DNA from: Bacteroidales bacterium
GTDB taxonomy: Bacteria > Bacteroidota > Bacteroidia > Bacteroidales > UBA932
NCBI GenBank assembly: GCA_017620335.1
Contig: JAFZQO010000007.1
Coordinates: 101,544-165,543 of the forward strand
Length of the DNA stretch: 64,000 nt
Direction of reading: 5' to 3'
The translations under genes and the position numbers were made by a program. Positions 48,607 to 57,990 of this stretch are shown here, in pieces (positions within the stretch are counted from its first letter, which is position 1; each line of letters begins with the position of its first letter). The notes under the pieces were generated by a model, which searched no databases, was not told the origin of the DNA, and saw only the letters and a program-made list of their open reading frames with translations.

Positions 48607-48638
48607 CAAGTGTACTTGGCACCACTATAAAAACAAGA
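48607..48638 (+). promoter_or_regulatory. Probable preQ1-I riboswitch
   Basis: P1 forms from AGTG (48609-48612) and CACT (48623-48626); the loop TACTTGGCAC contains CTTG (48615-48618), which pairs with CAAG (48634-48637) at the end of the A-rich tail ATAAAAA. This is the H-type pseudoknot architecture of preQ1-I aptamers (loop C, A-rich L3, tail pairing with the loop). It ends 3 bases before the ATG of a queuosine-precursor transporter followed by queF, so ligand binding would mask the start. P1 is only four base pairs. Confidence 0.7.
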
Positions 48639-48640
48639 TA

Positions 48641-49291
48641 ATGAAACATTCCACTACTTACGTGTGGCTCGCAGTGATATTCTGCGTATGCCTCGTGTCG
48701 TCAAACCTTTTCGTGCCCCGCACCTGGCAGGTCGGGAGCCTTCCGCTCCAGCTTTCCGGAGCCATCCTGATCTTTCCGATATCCTATATCGTAAACGACT
48801 GCCTCACTGAAATATACGGCTACAAGGCCGCGATGAAGGTCATCCTCATGGGCTTCGTGATGAGCCTGTTCATCAGCCTCATGGCGGGCCTGGTGACCAA
48901 GCTCCCGGCTCCGCTTTACGAGGACAACCAGTCCCTTTCCGAGTCGTTCAACTCCCTCTTCGGTCTCGCCCCAAGAACCGCCGTCGCTTCGCTCCTGGCG
49001 TTCTTCGCCGGCTCGACCGTCAACGCCCGCATCATGAGCGTCATGAAGGAGAAGGCGGGGGAGAAGGGATTCGGCTGGCGTGCCATCCTTTCGTCGCTCG
49101 GCGGCGAAAGCGTTGACTCGTTGATCTTCTTCCCGATGGTCTTCGCGGGCATCATGCCCTTCAAGGGCATCGTCTCCCTCGTGGTCACGCAGGTGGTCTG
49201 CAAGACGCTCTACGAGCTGGTCGTGCTTCCGCTGACCGCGCTCATCGTCCGTATCCTCAAGAAAAACGAAAACAAGGAACAATATGCATAG
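48641..49291 (+). CDS. yhhQ: Queuosine precursor transporter (YhhQ/VUT family)
   Basis: The 216-residue membrane protein has six hydrophobic helices and family motifs [18 protein letters not shown] and [20 protein letters not shown]. It imports preQ0/preQ1 for queuosine synthesis. It directly follows a probable preQ1 riboswitch and overlaps queF by 8 bases, which confirms the pathway. The ATG at 48641 fits both riboswitch and family start. Confidence 0.93.
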   Translation: MKHSTTYVWLAVIFCVCLVSSNLFVPRTWQVGSLPLQLSGAILIFPISYIVNDCLTEIYGYKAAMKVILMGFVMSLFISLMAGLVTKLPAPLYEDNQSLSESFNSLFGLAPRTAVASLLAFFAGSTVNARIMSVMKEKAGEKGFGWRAILSSLGGESVDSLIFFPMVFAGIMPFKGIVSLVVTQVVCKTLYELVVLPLTALIVRILKKNENKEQYA

Positions 49292-49745
49292 CGACAGAGA
49301 GAAAGAAGGCCTGAAGGCCCTGGGCCACGAGGCCCGCTACAGCCAGACCTATGATCCGAGCGTGCTGGAGGCGTTTGAGAACCGGCATCGGGAGAATGAC
49401 TACTGGGTGAGGTTCAACTGCCCGGAGTTCACAACTTTGTGTCCCATCACCGGCCAGCCGGACTTCGCCGAGATCCGCATCTCGTACGTCCCCGACGTGA
49501 AGATGGTGGAGAGCAAGAGCCTCAAGCTCTACCTCTTCAGCTTCCGCAGCCACGGAGGCTTCCATGAGGACTGCGTGAACATGATCATGAAGGACCTCAT
49601 CAAACTGATGGATCCGAAGTACATTGAAGTGACGGGATTCTTCGTACCGCGCGGGGGCATTTCGATCTACCCCTATGCCAATTACGGCCGTCCCGGGACG
49701 AAGTACGAGAAGCTGGCGGAGCATCGCTTCGCCACGCACGAGTGA
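49284..49745 (+). CDS. queF: preQ0 reductase (NADPH-dependent 7-cyano-7-deazaguanine reductase)
   Basis: The 153-residue protein is a unimodular QueF: nucleophile Cys53 in [23 protein letters not shown] and a C-terminal [16 protein letters not shown]. It reduces preQ0 to preQ1, the last free-base step before insertion into tRNA by TGT. The ATG at 49284 overlaps the end of yhhQ. It is convergent with the ABC-F gene (stops adjacent). Confidence 0.96.
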   Translation: MHSDREKEGLKALGHEARYSQTYDPSVLEAFENRHRENDYWVRFNCPEFTTLCPITGQPDFAEIRISYVPDVKMVESKSLKLYLFSFRSHGGFHEDCVNMIMKDLIKLMDPKYIEVTGFFVPRGGISIYPYANYGRPGTKYEKLAEHRFATHE

Positions 49746-51530
49746 TTATCCCTCTGCTATTTCCGAGAGTTCAAGCCAACGCATTTCCTTTTCGTCGAGA
49801 AGGTCCTTTACTTCGCCGAAGCGTGCAGACGCTCCGGCGATTTCTTCTACTGACGCGGTGCCGCCGGAGAGCAGCGCCTCGATGCGCTCCTTCTCGGCGT
49901 TGAGCTCCTCCATGTCCTTTTCCAACTGCTCCATCTCCCTTTTTTCATTCCAGGTCAGGCGGCGTTTGGCGGGCTTCTGCGGCTCCGCCTTGGGTGCCGC
50001 CCGCACCGCCGCCTTGCGCTGCGCTTCGGCGGCGCGCCTCTGCTCCGCCTCGTAGTCCTTCATGAAGCTGCGGTACTCGCTGTAGCCGCCGATGAAGTCC
50101 TTTACGACGCCGTCGCCGCAGAGGACGAAGAGATGGTCAACGAGCCTGTCCAGGAAATGCCTGTCGTGCGAGACGATGACGAGCGTCCCCTTGAACTCCT
50201 TGAGGTACTCCTCCAGGATGTTCAGGGTGACGATGTCCAGGTCGTTGGTGGGCTCGTCCAGGATGAGGAGGTTGGGCTGCTTCATCAGGATGGTGAGCAG
50301 GTAGAGGCGGCGCTTTTCGCCTCCGGAGAGCCGCGAGATGCGGTTCGAGAGCATGTCGTGGGTAAAGAGGAACTGCCCCAGCAGGCGGGTGTCGTTGACC
50401 GTCTCGAGGACGGTCTGAGTCTCGTCGAAGGCCATGCCCTCCTGGCGGTAATAGCCTATGTTGAGCGATTCCCCGCGTTCTATCTCGCCGGAAGTCGGGG
50501 CCAGGTCTCCGGTCAGCAGGCTCAGGAAAGTGCTCTTTCCCACGCCGTTGCGGCCGACGACGCCGACCTTCTCGTAGCGCTGGAAGTTGTATGTGAAATG
50601 CGAGAGGTAGCACTCGTCGCCGTAGTTGAAGCAGACATCCTTGCAGTTGATGACCTTGCTTCCCAGGCGCGAGGCCTGGCCCACCTCGGGGCCTATGCTG
50701 ACCTGCTTGGTGCTGTACACCTGTTCAGCCCTGTCCTTGAGCTCGTGGAAGGCGTTGATGCGGTATTTGGCCTTGCCCGTGCGCGCGCAGGGCGTAGCGT
50801 GGATCCACTCCAGCTCGCGGCGCAGCACGTTCCTGACCTTGTCGGTCTCGGCGTTGTAGTTGTCTATGCGCTCCTGGCGCTTGACGAGGTAGTTCTCGTA
50901 GTCGCCCTTGTAGATGTAGATCGCGCCGTGGTCCATCTCCATCACCGTATTGCACACCCTGTCAAGGAAATAGCGGTCGTGAGTGACCATGAAGAGGGTG
51001 CATCTTGCGTGGGAGAGGTAGCTCTCCAGATACTCGATGGCGTCGGTGTCGAGGTGGTTCGTGGGCTCGTCCATGATGAGGAATTCCGCCTCGGAGGCGA
51101 GCATCTGCGTCAGCGCCACGCGCTTGATCTCGCCACCGGACAGGTCGCACATCCTCTTCTCCCCGTCCAGGCCGAAATCCGTGAGGATGCGCGTGACGCG
51201 CAGCCCGTACTCGAACAGATGGTCCTCGTCCAGCCCTTCTGTGAAGGCCGTGGACGAGTCCATTATCTGCTCCCGCACGGTCTTGCCGGGGTCGTAGTCG
51301 TACTCCTGCTCGAGGAAGGCTATCCTTATCTGCTTGAGGAACATGATGCGCCCGCCGGAGTCGGACTTGTCCTTGCCGGCGAGTATGCGCATCAGCGAGG
51401 TCTTGCCCGTGCCGTTGGGGGCAATGAGGGCGATCTTGTCGCCCTCGTTGATGTTGAAGCCTATGTTCTCGAACAGGACTTTCGGCCCGTACGACTTGGA
51501 GATGTTCTCGATCTGGAGGTACGAGGCCAT
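49746..51530 (-). CDS. ABC-F family ATPase (Uup-like)
   Basis: The 594-residue soluble protein has two ABC cassettes (Walker A APNGTGKT near 35-42 and VGRNGVGKST near 350; signatures LSGGEIKR and LSGGEKRR; two DEPTNxLD Walker B motifs), the interdomain linker and a C-terminal coiled coil (about 520-590, KREMEQLEKDMEELNAEKERIE). The tail is that of Uup, which acts on ribosomes or branched DNA. The ATG overlaps the trkA stop (TAATG), implying coupling. Confidence 0.92.
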   Translation of the reverse strand: MASYLQIENISKSYGPKVLFENIGFNINEGDKIALIAPNGTGKTSLMRILAGKDKSDSGGRIMFLKQIRIAFLEQEYDYDPGKTVREQIMDSSTAFTEGLDEDHLFEYGLRVTRILTDFGLDGEKRMCDLSGGEIKRVALTQMLASEAEFLIMDEPTNHLDTDAIEYLESYLSHARCTLFMVTHDRYFLDRVCNTVMEMDHGAIYIYKGDYENYLVKRQERIDNYNAETDKVRNVLRRELEWIHATPCARTGKAKYRINAFHELKDRAEQVYSTKQVSIGPEVGQASRLGSKVINCKDVCFNYGDECYLSHFTYNFQRYEKVGVVGRNGVGKSTFLSLLTGDLAPTSGEIERGESLNIGYYRQEGMAFDETQTVLETVNDTRLLGQFLFTHDMLSNRISRLSGGEKRRLYLLTILMKQPNLLILDEPTNDLDIVTLNILEEYLKEFKGTLVIVSHDRHFLDRLVDHLFVLCGDGVVKDFIGGYSEYRSFMKDYEAEQRRAAEAQRKAAVRAAPKAEPQKPAKRRLTWNEKREMEQLEKDMEELNAEKERIEALLSGGTASVEEIAGASARFGEVKDLLDEKEMRWLELSEIAEG

Positions 51531-52888
51531 TACTTGAAGAATCTGTCGACTTCCTTGACCACTTCGGGAAGGGCGAATACCGCCACCCTGTCGTAGGCCT
51601 CGATGACCGTGTCGCCGACGGCGATGAAGGCCTCGCTGCCGCGGATGACGCCGCCCACGATGGCGTTGCGCGGGAAGCCCATGTCCTTGAGCGCGGCACG
51701 CGTGATGGCGCTGCCGGGCGCGACGGTGTATTCGAGAACCTCGGCCTTGGTGCCGCTCATGTACTTGACGGTGCGGGCCTTGCCGCTGAGGGTGAACTTG
51801 AGCATCCTGGCCGCAGTGAGGAGCTTCTTGTTGATGACGGTATCGACGCCGAGCTCCTCCGCGAGGCGCAGGTACTCGACGTTCTCGACCTGCGCTATGA
51901 CGCGCTCCACCCCGAATTTCTTGGCTACGACGCAGGCCAGGACGTTGGTCTCGTCGCTGCCGCATACCGATATGAAGGCGTCGTAGGACTTGATGTCCTC
52001 GTCGGCGAGAAGGTCGGAGTTGCGCCCGTCGCCGTGTACGACAGAAACGTTGGGGGGGAGTATCTCGATGAGCTCCATGCAGCGGTTCTTGTCGTTCTCG
52101 ATGATTTTGATCTCGCTGACCTGGCGGGAAATGCTCTTGGCGAGCTGCTCCGCCACCTCGCTGCCGCCGAGTATCATGATCCTGTCCACCTCTATGTTGC
52201 TCTTGCCGAAGTACTTCATCAGCAGGGGCATGCCCTCGCGCTTGGCGATGGTGAAGACGAGGTCGTGGTAGCGGAAGTGCGTGTCCACCTTCGGTATGAT
52301 GGTGTCGTCGCCGCGGGCGATGGCGATGATGCGGAACTGCAGGCCCTCGGAGGAGGTCTGGGCGACGAATTCGCCGAGCTGCATGTCAAGCATCGGGGAG
52401 CTCTCCTCGATCTTGAACACGGCCATCTGGAGCTTGCCGTGCGCGAAGTCCATCGAGTCCGTCGCGGACGAATGCTTCAGCTGGTCCACGATCTCCTCGG
52501 CCGCAATCTTCTCGGGGAAGAACATGAGGTCCATGCCCATCTCCTTGAACATCAGTTTGTTCTCGGGGGTGAGGAACTCCTCGTCCTCGAGCCTGGCGGT
52601 GACCTTGCGGGCTCCGAGCTTCTTGGCTATCAGCGCGCTGACTATGTTCACTTCCTGCGTGACGAAGGGGTTGACCGCGATGAAAAGGTCGCATCCGGGT
52701 ACGCCGGCGTTCCTCATCATCCTGATGGACGACGAGGGACCCTGGAACGCCACGACGTCCGCCATGGCCGTCAGGGCTGAAAGCCTCTTGGGGTCGTTGT
52801 CGATCACTGCGATCTCGTTGGACTCGCGGCTGAGCATCTTGGCGAGGTGCGATCCGACCTGCCCGGCTCCTTCAATGACTATCTTCAT
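51530..52888 (-). CDS. trkA: Trk potassium uptake regulator TrkA
   Basis: The 452-residue peripheral protein contains two RCK units: an N-terminal NAD-binding domain (VIEGAGQVGSHLAKML, VIDNDPKRL) with a TrkA_C, and a second one (IMILGGSEVAEQLAKSI, VVHGDGRNSDLL) with a TrkA_C. It gates the TrkH/KtrB-type potassium channel, whose gene is not in this window. It overlaps the glycosyltransferase gene upstream by 4 bases and the ABC-F gene downstream by one. Confidence 0.94.
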   Translation of the reverse strand: MKIVIEGAGQVGSHLAKMLSRESNEIAVIDNDPKRLSALTAMADVVAFQGPSSSIRMMRNAGVPGCDLFIAVNPFVTQEVNIVSALIAKKLGARKVTARLEDEEFLTPENKLMFKEMGMDLMFFPEKIAAEEIVDQLKHSSATDSMDFAHGKLQMAVFKIEESSPMLDMQLGEFVAQTSSEGLQFRIIAIARGDDTIIPKVDTHFRYHDLVFTIAKREGMPLLMKYFGKSNIEVDRIMILGGSEVAEQLAKSISRQVSEIKIIENDKNRCMELIEILPPNVSVVHGDGRNSDLLADEDIKSYDAFISVCGSDETNVLACVVAKKFGVERVIAQVENVEYLRLAEELGVDTVINKKLLTAARMLKFTLSGKARTVKYMSGTKAEVLEYTVAPGSAITRAALKDMGFPRNAIVGGVIRGSEAFIAVGDTVIEAYDRVAVFALPEVVKEVDRFFK

Positions 52889-53952
52889 ATCTTTGACTCA
52901 ATATATTCGAATACTTTCTCACCCTTGAACAGCGCTGCAAGAACTATGCTGCCTTTATACAAGCCACGGATTTGCACGTCGCCATGAGCATCTTTCCAGA
53001 CATTTAGTTCCTTGACATTCAGCTGCTTCCGTAGAAGTCTTGCCTCGCGGTGCGCGTCCCATACGGCCCGGAAGGACTTGAACCTTCCGGTCAGCAGGTA
53101 CGCCGCCGCGGCGCAGCCGTCCAGGCACTTGCGCCGGAATATCGTCCTGCGCGCATGCGCGAGGGCTTTCATCGGGGCTTCGCCAACGGCTGTGTATGTG
53201 TACGCCAGGTTGTTGTCCAGCATCAGCAGGTTGTTGCGGAAGTTGAGTTTAAGCTTCTGAGGGGAGTTTTGCGGCAGCGTGCCGCCGCCGACGTGGTACA
53301 CCACGGAGGCGGGCACGTTGCAGACGCGCCAGCCTTCCAGCTGCAGGCGCCAGCAGTAGTCGATCTCCTCCATGTGCGCGAAGAAGCGGTCGTCCAGTCC
53401 GTCCAGGGCGCGCCAGAGCGAGCTCCGCGTCATCAGGCAGGCTCCTGTGGCCCAGAGCACGTCGGCGGGGGTGTCATACTGTCCGCGGTCCTCCTCGGTA
53501 CGGGAGAGTATCCTCCCGCGGCAGAAGGGGTAGCCCCAGCGGTCCAGGCGTCCTCCGGCGGCGCCGGCGTACTCGAAACGTCCCCGGTCCTGCCAGGACC
53601 GGAGTTTCGGTCCGCACGCGCCGCAGTCCGGATGCGCGTCCATCCACTCCGTCAGCGGCTCCAGCCATCCCGGAGTCACCTCTATGTCGCTGTTTATCAG
53701 CACGTAGTATTCGGCGTCAACCTGCGCCAGGGCGCGGTTGTAGCCTCCGGTGAAGCCGTAGTTGTCGTCAAGAACTATCCTCCGGACCTCCGGGAACCGC
53801 TCCTGCATCATCTCCATCGACCCGTCCGTCGAGGCGCTGTCGGCCACGATTACGGACGCGTCGAGGCCCCGGACACTGTCCAGCAGCCCGGGGAGGAAGC
53901 GCTCCAGGAAGCCCTTCGTGTTCCAGTTCAGTATGACTACGGCCGTCTTCAT
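52885..53952 (-). CDS. Family 2 glycosyltransferase (rhamnosyltransferase-like)
   Basis: The 355-residue protein has a GT-A fold: VVILNWNTKGFLE, VADSASTDGS, the nucleotide/metal motif NSDIEVTPGWL and MEEIDYCWRLQLEGWRV, followed by a C-terminal membrane-associating region with the RNNLLML motif. It probably adds sugars to envelope polysaccharides. It is located between the SlyD-like gene and trkA in one run of minus-strand genes. Confidence 0.87.
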   Translation of the reverse strand: MKTAVVILNWNTKGFLERFLPGLLDSVRGLDASVIVADSASTDGSMEMMQERFPEVRRIVLDDNYGFTGGYNRALAQVDAEYYVLINSDIEVTPGWLEPLTEWMDAHPDCGACGPKLRSWQDRGRFEYAGAAGGRLDRWGYPFCRGRILSRTEEDRGQYDTPADVLWATGACLMTRSSLWRALDGLDDRFFAHMEEIDYCWRLQLEGWRVCNVPASVVYHVGGGTLPQNSPQKLKLNFRNNLLMLDNNLAYTYTAVGEAPMKALAHARRTIFRRKCLDGCAAAAYLLTGRFKSFRAVWDAHREARLLRKQLNVKELNVWKDAHGDVQIRGLYKGSIVLAALFKGEKVFEYIESKI

Positions 53953-53955
53953 CCT

Positions 53956-54603
53956 TTAATCTTCGTGACGGTGGCAGCAGCCCTCGCCGCCGCCTTCATG
54001 ACAGCATCCGCCGTCTCCGTGGCCTTCATGGCAGCAGCCCTCTCCGTCCTCCTTGTGGCAGCATTCACCGTCCTCGTGCTTGTGGCATCCGCCGTGGCAG
54101 TGGCAGCCCTCCTCGGGAGGGAGGAATTCGCCGTGCAGGCCTTCGGTGAGCTCCTTCTCGGTGGCGTCGCGCACCGATATGACTCTCCCGGTGAAATTCA
54201 GCGTCTTGCCTGCGAGTGGAGCGTTGAAGTCCATGGTGACCTTGTCCTCCTTGACCTCAACGACCATGCCGTGGCAGACTTCGCCGGCGGAGTTCAGCAT
54301 CGGGATATACCTTCCGACCTCCATCAGGTCCTCGCGTATCTTTCCCTTGAACTCGAAGGAGCTCTTGGGAATGTCGAAGACCTTAGACATGTCGTATTCG
54401 CCGTAGGCGTCCTCGGGGAGTATCGTGCAGGCGAAGGCGTCTCCTTCCTCCAGGCCCTCGAGGGTGGCCTCGAGCTTGGGTATGATCATGTGCGTGCCCT
54501 GGATGTAGTCCAGGGGCTTCTCAGTCGTGGCGCGGTCGACGACCTCGCCGTCCACTTCCACAGTGTAGCTTATCGCTACGACTTTCATAGTCTCTATCTT
54601 CAT
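53956..54603 (-). CDS. SlyD-like FKBP peptidyl-prolyl isomerase with His/Cys-rich tail
   Basis: The 215-residue protein has an FKBP domain with an inserted flap (VDRATTEKPLDYIQGTHMIIPKLE, FACTILPEDAYGEYD, VEVKEDKVTMDFNAPLAGKTL) and a C-terminal tail of about 50 residues made of CHCHGGCHKHE- and GEGCCHEG-like repeats, as in SlyD, which binds nickel and other metals. It folds proteins and may store metal. It starts 3 bases after the tldE stop. Confidence 0.88.
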   Translation of the reverse strand: MKIETMKVVAISYTVEVDGEVVDRATTEKPLDYIQGTHMIIPKLEATLEGLEEGDAFACTILPEDAYGEYDMSKVFDIPKSSFEFKGKIREDLMEVGRYIPMLNSAGEVCHGMVVEVKEDKVTMDFNAPLAGKTLNFTGRVISVRDATEKELTEGLHGEFLPPEEGCHCHGGCHKHEDGECCHKEDGEGCCHEGHGDGGCCHEGGGEGCCHRHED

Positions 54604-54606
54604 GTT

Positions 54607-55962
54607 CTATTCTCCTGAGAAATCAACGTTTCCGAACGCTAAGGTAGGAATAAGTTTTGACTTGCAAGGCCTCGAGTCGTCTCCGGCGGCCAGCAGGTTG
54701 TTCCAGAGCTCCACGAGATTGCCGGTCATGAGCATTTCCCGGACGGGATGCGTTTTGCGTCCGTCCTTGAAGGCGAAGCCCTCTATGCCGAAGGAATAGT
54801 CGCCCGTGGCGGCGTTGGAGTTGCCTCCGTTGAAGCCCGTCACGAGTATGCCATCGCCGCAGCGCGCCATAATGGCGCCGCGGTCGAGGCCCGGCTCCGG
54901 CCAGGGCATGACCCTGGGCCGGGTCGCGTCCTCTACGGTCGGGGCCATCTGCATCTTCCCGGCCATGTAAGTATTTATGAAATACTCGTTTACGACTCCG
55001 TTGGAGATGATGTCATGCTCCGTGGTGGCGACGCCTTCGGAGTCGAAAAGGCGCGATCCGCTCTCGCCTTTGTTGCGGCACATGTCCCTTATGGTCAGCC
55101 CTTCGTGGAAGACCTTCTCGCCGAGCTTCCCGCAGAGGAAACTGTTGTTCTGCTGCACGGCGTAGGCGCCTAGGGCGTTCAGCAGGGGAGTGACGAGTTT
55201 CGAGGAACATTCGCTGTCGATGACGCAGGTGTATTTGCCGCTACGGAGGCTGCGCGGACCGATCTGCGAGACGGCGCGCGAGAGCGCCCGGTCGCAGATC
55301 CCCTCCGCGCCCAGCCCCGCCAGGCGCGGGCAGACGTTCCACCAGTATCCGCTGTACTTGTTGCCTTCCTTGTCCGTAATGGTCATCTCCACGCCGTACT
55401 CGAAGGATGTCTCGGTGTGGCGGCAATAGAGTCCCTGCGTGTCCATCACGAGGGTGTCGAACACGCTGTCGGAGTATTCGGCCTCCTCGGAGACCAGAGT
55501 CCATTCCTCGGTCGGGGCGGTGTCCTTGAAGATGGACGCGCCGAGCGCGATGGCGAGGCGGCGCTCCGAGTCCATCTTCGGGCAGGCTTCGTCGTAGAGG
55601 CCGAGCTCCCGGCCCCCGGCCGCGTCCTTCGCGGTACGGGCCGGGTCCGGAAGGTCGCGCAGACGGTCCTCCGCCAGCAGCCTCGCCGTGGCTATGGCCT
55701 TGTCTATGAAGTCCTCCAATGCGCTCTCTTCCAGGCGGTTGATGGAGAAACTGCCGTATTTCCCGTCCACGAAGAGGGCTATGCTGATGGAGCGGTCGAG
55801 GCAGCGGCTGACCTTGTCAACCTCCCCGTTCAGGGTGCCGATGAGGTCCATGCAGCTCTTGTTGAGCGTCACGCGGGCCTTCTGCGCGCCCTTGGCGAGC
55901 GCGGTCTCGAGGCAGCGGGCCGCGAGGGCCCTTTCCTGTTCTGTCAGTCTGTAGTCCATCAT
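54607..55962 (-). CDS. tldE: Metalloprotease partner TldE (PmbA)
   Basis: The 451-residue protein is the non-catalytic half of the TldD/E heterodimer, which degrades small peptides and matures peptide natural products. It has TldE features (VDKVSRCLDRSISIALFVDG, GKYTCVIDSE, FNGGNSNAATGDYSFGIEGF) and no HExxxH. Two adjacent ATG codons (55962 and 55959) overlap the tldD stop, so it is translationally coupled; the first is used here. Confidence 0.9.
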   Translation of the reverse strand: MMDYRLTEQERALAARCLETALAKGAQKARVTLNKSCMDLIGTLNGEVDKVSRCLDRSISIALFVDGKYGSFSINRLEESALEDFIDKAIATARLLAEDRLRDLPDPARTAKDAAGGRELGLYDEACPKMDSERRLAIALGASIFKDTAPTEEWTLVSEEAEYSDSVFDTLVMDTQGLYCRHTETSFEYGVEMTITDKEGNKYSGYWWNVCPRLAGLGAEGICDRALSRAVSQIGPRSLRSGKYTCVIDSECSSKLVTPLLNALGAYAVQQNNSFLCGKLGEKVFHEGLTIRDMCRNKGESGSRLFDSEGVATTEHDIISNGVVNEYFINTYMAGKMQMAPTVEDATRPRVMPWPEPGLDRGAIMARCGDGILVTGFNGGNSNAATGDYSFGIEGFAFKDGRKTHPVREMLMTGNLVELWNNLLAAGDDSRPCKSKLIPTLAFGNVDFSGE

Positions 55963-57398
55963 TCTCCTCCTACTGTCAGGTTGCTTACAAGCACGGTCGG
56001 GATGCCGCAGGAAACGGGGCAGCTCTGCTCCTTCCCGCACGTCCAGGTGCCGTCGTCTATCGCAAGGTCGCCGGCCACGGCCCGGATGTCGGCCAGGGCC
56101 TGGGGGCCGTTGCCTATGATGTTCACGTCCTTGACGGGCATGGTCAGGCGGCCGTCCTCGATGAGGAAGCCGCTCTTGACGTAGAAGGTGAAGTCGCCTT
56201 CTCCGATCTTGACCTGTCCGTTGGCGAACTGGTCCACGTAGATGCCTTTCTTCACCGATGCAATGATGTCCTCCGCGGTGCCGTCACCGCTTTCCATGTA
56301 CGTGGCGCGCATGCGCGGGATTGGGTTGTAGCGGAAGGATTCGCGGCGTCCGTTGCCCGTGGGGGCGACGCCGTAGTATTTCGCGCTGATGCGGTCGTGC
56401 AGGTACGAGGTGAGGATGCCGTCCTCGACCATGACGGTATACTGGCCGGGGACGCCCTCGTCGTCGAAGTTGACCGCGCCGCGGTTGCCCTTTATCGTGC
56501 CGTCGTCGACGATGGTGATGCCCTTGCCGCAGATGCGTTCGCCCATCTTCCCGGAGAAGATGGACTGCCCCTTGCGGTTGAAGTCGGCCTCGAAGGCGTG
56601 GCCCATGGCTTCGTGCAGCAGGATGCCGGAGGCGCCCGCGCCCATCACGACGGGCATGCGCCCGCCCTTGGGCCGCCGGGCCGCGAAGCGTTCGTCGATG
56701 CCCTGGACGGCCTGCGCCGCCAGTTCCTTCAGGAGGGCGTCGGTGAGCATCTCGCCGCCCTTGCGGAAACTCCTCGACACGGACTTGCTCTCGATGGCCC
56801 CGTCCTGGGTGAAGACGACGGAGGCGACGAGGCTGCCCATGGGGCGGGTGTCGTATTTCAATTCCCCGAAGGAGTTGTACATCAGGATGTCGCTGACCTG
56901 CGAGGAGAGCATCGCTATGACCTTGACCACGCGCGTGTCCTTCGCCCTTATGAGGCTCTCAAGCTTCTGGAGCATAGGGAGTTGCGCGGCGACGTCTGCG
57001 GTGCGCCAGTCCTGCAGCATGGGGTAGCGGTCGGCGGCGGGGTTGGGCCGCCCGAAGTGGCGGTGGTCGCTGGTCCGGCGGTCCCCGCCGACCGCGCAGC
57101 CCACCGTGATGGCGGCCGCGGCCCGCGCCGCCGACTTCATGGACGGCATGTCCGTGCTCTCGGAATAGGCGTAGCCGGTCTTCTCTCCGCAGAGCACGCG
57201 GATGCCGACGCCGTAGTCTATGTGGAAGCCTCCCGAACTCACCTCTCCGTCACGGAGCAGGATGTCCCGGTAGGATGTGTTCTCGAAGAACAGGTCGCAG
57301 AAGTCCCCGCCGCCCTTCAGGCCTTCGGCGGCCAGGGTTTCGAGGTCCCTTTCCGTGACCCGGAAGGTATCGAGGTAGTATTGCCTATCGTATATCAT
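55959..57398 (-). CDS. tldD: Zinc metalloprotease TldD
   Basis: The 479-residue catalytic subunit carries HEAMGHAFE (HExxxH zinc site) and the TldD motifs GFHIDYGVGIRVLCGEKTGYAYSE-like start and FRYNPIPRMRATYMESG. It forms the active chamber with TldE. It overlaps the zeta-toxin-like kinase gene by 14 bases. Both TldD and TldE read in the same operon as the following SlyD-like and glycosyltransferase genes. Confidence 0.94.
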   Translation of the reverse strand: MIYDRQYYLDTFRVTERDLETLAAEGLKGGGDFCDLFFENTSYRDILLRDGEVSSGGFHIDYGVGIRVLCGEKTGYAYSESTDMPSMKSAARAAAAITVGCAVGGDRRTSDHRHFGRPNPAADRYPMLQDWRTADVAAQLPMLQKLESLIRAKDTRVVKVIAMLSSQVSDILMYNSFGELKYDTRPMGSLVASVVFTQDGAIESKSVSRSFRKGGEMLTDALLKELAAQAVQGIDERFAARRPKGGRMPVVMGAGASGILLHEAMGHAFEADFNRKGQSIFSGKMGERICGKGITIVDDGTIKGNRGAVNFDDEGVPGQYTVMVEDGILTSYLHDRISAKYYGVAPTGNGRRESFRYNPIPRMRATYMESGDGTAEDIIASVKKGIYVDQFANGQVKIGEGDFTFYVKSGFLIEDGRLTMPVKDVNIIGNGPQALADIRAVAGDLAIDDGTWTCGKEQSCPVSCGIPTVLVSNLTVGGE

Positions 57399-57990
57399 TG
57401 TTCTCTTCCTCTGTCTGCGGAGGGTGGGCCTGGGCCCACGTAATGTCGTATTTCTCGCTGTCCCGGATGTGCGTCATGGATCCGCCGCCCTCCGCAATGA
57501 CCGTGAAGGGGGACTTGGAGTTGTCCGCCAGGATCCAGCGGTCGCATTCGGGTATGTACTCGTCGAAGAAGTACTTGAGCCCCATGAAGTAGCGGCGCCG
57601 GATGATGGGTTCCGGGATGTTGTGGCCTCCCGAGGCCACCCTCTCCCGCACGCGTGCCACGGCGATCTCCGGGGAGCTCAGCCACAGGTAGATGAGGGTG
57701 ACGGTATAACCGTTGTCCTTGGCCTCGCGCACCATGCGGAGCAGGGAGCGCGTCGCCAGGGTGCTCTCTATGCAGAAGTCCTCCTTGCGCCCGAAAAGGT
57801 AGTTGATGCGCATGAGCATGTAGCGGCCGGCGCGCACCGAGGCCGAGTCAGGGTCGAAGGGGGAGAGGCTCTTGGCGAACTCGTCGGAGTTCACGTACTG
57901 GGAGCACTCGAGCATTTCCGGAAGGACCGAATAGGAGGCCGTGGTCTTGCCCGAGCCGTTGCATCCTGATATTATGAACAGCCTAGGCAT
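57385..57990 (-). CDS. Zeta-toxin-like P-loop kinase
   Basis: The 201-residue protein has a Walker A motif GCNGSGKTT (9-17), NSDEFAKSL, and an IESTLATRSLLRMVREA region with the DESTL-like pattern of the zeta toxin/UNG1-type kinases. Chromosomal proteins of this type without an epsilon antitoxin are common in Bacteroidota and their substrates are unknown. It overlaps tldD by 14 bases and the TIGR02757 gene by 8, so it is part of the operon. Confidence 0.82.
   Translation of the reverse strand: MPRLFIISGCNGSGKTTASYSVLPEMLECSQYVNSDEFAKSLSPFDPDSASVRAGRYMLMRINYLFGRKEDFCIESTLATRSLLRMVREAKDNGYTVTLIYLWLSSPEIAVARVRERVASGGHNIPEPIIRRRYFMGLKYFFDEYIPECDRWILADNSKSPFTVIAEGGGSMTHIRDSEKYDITWAQAHPPQTEEENNDIR

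Noticed and set aside
50133-51596. Long plus-strand ORF of 487 codons
   Set aside because: It is the antisense shadow of the ABC-F gene in GC-rich DNA; the minus-strand protein has complete ABC motifs while the plus-strand translation has none.
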